Of a stretch of 64,000 nt of DNA, positions 61,726 through 64,000 are shown in pieces (position 1 is the stretch's first letter; each line of letters opens with the position of its first letter). The DNA comes from Streptomyces yangpuensis (GTDB lineage: Bacteria; Actinomycetota; Actinomycetes; Streptomycetales; Streptomycetaceae): assembly GCF_001005295.1 (NCBI RefSeq), contig NZ_LBMK01000002.1, forward strand, positions 1,061,131-1,125,130. Reading direction: 5' to 3'. Made by a program: the position numbers and the translations under genes. The notes under the pieces are model-generated. The model ran no database searches. It was not told the DNA's origin and was given only the letters and a program-made list of their open reading frames with translations.

Positions 61726-62273
61726 GGCTTGGCTCCGGGGGTCGAGGTCAGCAGGTACACGTGCACGGCGCCGCAGGCGGCCACCGAGGCCAGCATCCGG
61801 GCCAGCTCCGCCGGCGCCCCGGCCAGGTCGATGGTCCGGGCCTCGGACAGGCTCCGCTCGGCGTCGGCGAGTGCGGTCAGGGCCTCCTCGGGCTTCGCGG
61901 GCACCGGCTCGGCGCTCGCCGCGGGCGCGGCGGCCCCCGTACCGCCGGACGGCGACGCCGAGGGGGACGGCGCGCCCGGGGCGGCGGGGGACAGGGCGGA
62001 GACGTGCGCGGCGACGGCGGCGCGCAGCGGGGCGAGCCGTCCGGCCAGGGCCGGATGGGCGGCGGTGGTGCTGTCGTAACGTTCCAGCAGCCGGGCGCTG
62101 TCACGAACGGCCGCCTCCCGCATCCGCCGTTCGAGTGAAAACGCCGGATCGGTCGCCTTCGGGCGGCCGTCGGTGCACCCGGTCAGCAGCACGGCACCGG
62201 CCGCGCCGGCGGCCCCGGCGAGCAGGCTCCTGCGCGAAGGTCTCGGAGGTCTCGAAGGCAGGGTCCAGGGCAC
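61722..62273 (-). CDS. Lipoprotein, hypothetical, coupled to DUF4439 protein
   Basis: 183-residue predicted lipoprotein. A twin-arginine-like signal (PSRRSLLAGAAGAAGAVLLTGC) ends in a lipobox Cys near residue 33. The mature part is helical, interrupted by a Pro/Ser/Gly-rich linker (about residues 95-120). No known domain. Encoded just before, and overlapping, the ferritin-like gene, and divergent from rimP; the 169-bp gap should hold both promoters. Confidence 0.85.
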   Translation of the reverse strand: MPWTLPSRPPRPSRRSLLAGAAGAAGAVLLTGCTDGRPKATDPAFSLERRMREAAVRDSARLLERYDSTTAAHPALAGRLAPLRAAVAAHVSALSPAAPGAPSPSASPSGGTGAAAPAASAEPVPAKPEEALTALADAERSLSEARTIDLAGAPAELARMLASVAACGAVHVYLLTSTPGAKP

Positions 62274-62442
62274 GGCGACGACCTCCGGGGTGATGACGGG
62301 GCTGGTGAGCGGGGCAGGGCCTGATCACGGTACCCGGGGCTCTCCTCGCAGGGCGGACGGCAACACCCTCCGACACCGGATACCCTTTGACCTGACACAC
62401 GACGGAAACCACAACAGCACACGCGGCCGAGGAGTCACCCGG

Positions 62443-62955
62443 ATGAGCACCACCCAGAGCGACAGGCTGCGCGGACTGCTGGAGCCGCTCGTCGCCGCCA
62501 AGGGCCTGGACCTCGAAGAGATCGAGCTGTCCCGCGCGGGCAAGCGCCGGATGCTGCGGATCATCGTGGACTCCGACGAGGGCGTGGAACTGGACGCGTG
62601 TGCCGAGCTGAGCCGTGAGGTCTCCGACAAGCTCGACGAATCCGACGTGATGGGCGAGGACGAGTACGTTCTCGAGGTGAGTTCGCCGGGCGCGGACCGC
62701 CCGCTGACCGAGCACCGCCACTACGTGCGGGCCATCGGCCGTCTCGTGAAGTTCCAGCTGTCCGCCGAGGACGCGAAGGGTGCCGGGGAACTGGTCGCCC
62801 GCATCCTCGACGTCGACGACGAGGGCATGGACCTCGAAGTACCGGGCGTGAAGGGCCGCAAGGCGACCGCCCGCCGCATTGCTTTCACCGACATCGCCAA
62901 GGCGCGTGTCGAGATCGAGTTCAACCGCAAGGACAAGAAGGAAGAGGAGGCGTAG
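62443..62955 (+). CDS. rimP: Ribosome maturation factor RimP
   Basis: 170-residue factor needed for 30S subunit assembly. The N-terminal domain has [41 protein letters not shown], and [25 protein letters not shown] is the family signature; a C-terminal SH3-like domain and a basic-acidic tail follow. GAGGAG lies eight bases before ATG 62443. It is followed two bases later by nusA, the universal rimP-nusA arrangement. Confidence 0.96.
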   Translation: MSTTQSDRLRGLLEPLVAAKGLDLEEIELSRAGKRRMLRIIVDSDEGVELDACAELSREVSDKLDESDVMGEDEYVLEVSSPGADRPLTEHRHYVRAIGRLVKFQLSAEDAKGAGELVARILDVDDEGMDLEVPGVKGRKATARRIAFTDIAKARVEIEFNRKDKKEEEA

Positions 62956-62957
62956 CC

Positions 62958-63968
62958 GTGGACATCGACATGAGTGCCCTGCGGGGTCTGGTCCGGGAGA
63001 AGGAGATCTCCTTCGACCTGCTCGTCGAGGCGATCGAGTCGGCCCTCCTCATCGCGTACCACCGGACCGAGGGGAGCTTCCGCCGCGCCCGCGTCGTGCT
63101 GGACCGCACCAACGGTCACGTGGTCGTGTGGGCGACGGAAGACCCGAGGGATCTCGAAGAGGGCCAGGAGCCCAAGGAGTTCGACGACACGCCGTCGGAC
63201 TTCGGCCGGATCGCCGCGACGACCGCCAAGCAGGTGATCCTCCAGCGTCTGCGCGACGCCGAGGACGACCTGACCTTCGGCGAGTTCGCCGGCCGTGAGG
63301 GCGACGTCATCACCGGCGTCGTGCAGCAGGGCAAGGACCCCAAGAACGTCCTCGTCGACATCGGCAAGCTGGAGGCCATCCTGCCGGTGCAGGAGCAGGT
63401 CCCCGGCGAGGAGTACCCGCACGGGCTGCGCCTGAAGGCGTACGTCGTGCGCGTGGCGAAGGGTGTCCGCGGCCCGTCCGTGACCCTTTCGCGCACCCAC
63501 CCGAACCTGGTGAAGAAGCTGTTCTCGCTGGAGGTCCCGGAGATCGCCGACGGCAGCGTCGAGATCTCGGCCATCGCCCGTGAGGCCGGTCACCGCACCA
63601 AGATCGCCGTCCGGTCCACCCGTTCGGGCCTGAACCCCAAGGGCGCCTGCATCGGCCCGATGGGCAGCCGCGTGCGCAACGTGATGGCCGAACTGCACGG
63701 CGAGAAGATCGACATCGTCGACTGGTCGGACGACCCGGCGGAGATGGTCGCGAACGCGCTGTCACCCGCCCGGGTGAGCAAGGTCGAGGTCGTCGACTGG
63801 GACTCCCGTTCGGCCCGGGTGACCGTGCCCGACTACCAGCTGTCCCTGGCCATCGGCAAGGAGGGCCAGAACGCCCGCCTCGCCGCGCGGCTCACCGGCT
63901 GGCGCATCGACATCCGTCCCGACACGGAGGCGTCCCCGGACGCGGACCGTGACCGGGGCGGGGAATAA
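62958..63968 (+). CDS. nusA: Transcription termination/antitermination factor NusA
   Basis: 336-residue RNA-polymerase-binding factor controlling pausing, termination and antitermination. The N-terminal domain ([31 protein letters not shown]) is followed by S1 (about residues 125-195), KH1 and KH2 with [18 protein letters not shown] and [18 protein letters not shown]. There are no C-terminal acidic repeats, the normal short actinobacterial form. GTG start with GAGGAGG upstream. The operon (YlxR-like, infB in relatives) continues beyond the window; 63,969-64,000 hold no start that I can recognise. Confidence 0.96.
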   Translation: MDIDMSALRGLVREKEISFDLLVEAIESALLIAYHRTEGSFRRARVVLDRTNGHVVVWATEDPRDLEEGQEPKEFDDTPSDFGRIAATTAKQVILQRLRDAEDDLTFGEFAGREGDVITGVVQQGKDPKNVLVDIGKLEAILPVQEQVPGEEYPHGLRLKAYVVRVAKGVRGPSVTLSRTHPNLVKKLFSLEVPEIADGSVEISAIAREAGHRTKIAVRSTRSGLNPKGACIGPMGSRVRNVMAELHGEKIDIVDWSDDPAEMVANALSPARVSKVEVVDWDSRSARVTVPDYQLSLAIGKEGQNARLAARLTGWRIDIRPDTEASPDADRDRGGE

Positions 63969-64000
63969 ACCGGTACCGGCCGGGGCTTCCCCGACGGTAG

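Overview
The window is about 72% G+C chromosomal DNA of a Streptomyces-type actinomycete. GC-rich third codon positions, frequent GTG starts, 4-bp start/stop overlaps, Tat-type lipoprotein signals and a core gene order that I recall from the Streptomyces coelicolor SCO56xx-57xx region all point there. No rRNA, canonical tRNA, CRISPR array or integrase gene is visible.

Layout. 1-9 kb: the end of an ABC importer; a three-gene ferredoxin / ferredoxin reductase / cytochrome P450 operon; small membrane proteins; a LOG-like protein; a second, unusual ABC exporter pair. 9-14 kb and 22.9-39.2 kb: polyamine and GABA catabolism. It comprises a class III aminotransferase with an Lrp regulator, two aminoaldehyde dehydrogenases, two PotD-type binding proteins, PotABC, an amine-oxidising FAD enzyme, gabT, a PucR regulator and a further aldehyde dehydrogenase. 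Together these could import putrescine/spermidine and take it through 4-aminobutyraldehyde to GABA and succinate semialdehyde. 14-20 kb: a DD-peptidase-like hydrolase, a two-component pair whose kinase has lost its histidine segment, a glycerophosphodiesterase, adenosine deaminase and a DUF4190-like protein. 20-22.8 kb: a Ro60-like TROVE/VWA protein preceded by two tandem Y-RNA-like genes that mimic tRNA, then a NADAR protein.

39.2-48.4 kb is an apparent accessory island bounded by a perfect 25-bp direct repeat, one copy of which lies in the terminator of the preceding core gene. It holds an eight-gene operon on the minus strand: 2-oxopentenoate hydratase, acylating acetaldehyde dehydrogenase, 4-hydroxy-2-oxovalerate aldolase, FabH-like ketosynthase, acyl carrier protein, CitE-like lyase, MaoC-like protein and Eis-like acetyltransferase. 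A divergent (frameshifted) TPR-type regulator and a Nudix protein complete it. The combination suggests a small, possibly undescribed pathway that joins pyruvate/acetyl-CoA aldol chemistry to ACP-bound acyl chemistry. It is the strongest candidate here for a new system.

48.4-64 kb returns to core genes: a long acyl-CoA dehydrogenase, dxr, an RseP-like site-2 protease, ispG (two non-consecutive steps of the MEP isoprenoid pathway), two GNAT proteins, proS, a slipin, an apparently inactive phosphotransferase-fold protein, a ferritin-like protein with its lipoprotein partner, then rimP and nusA at the head of the translation/transcription operon that continues past the right edge.

All functions come from reading motifs and remembered family features; no database search was run.
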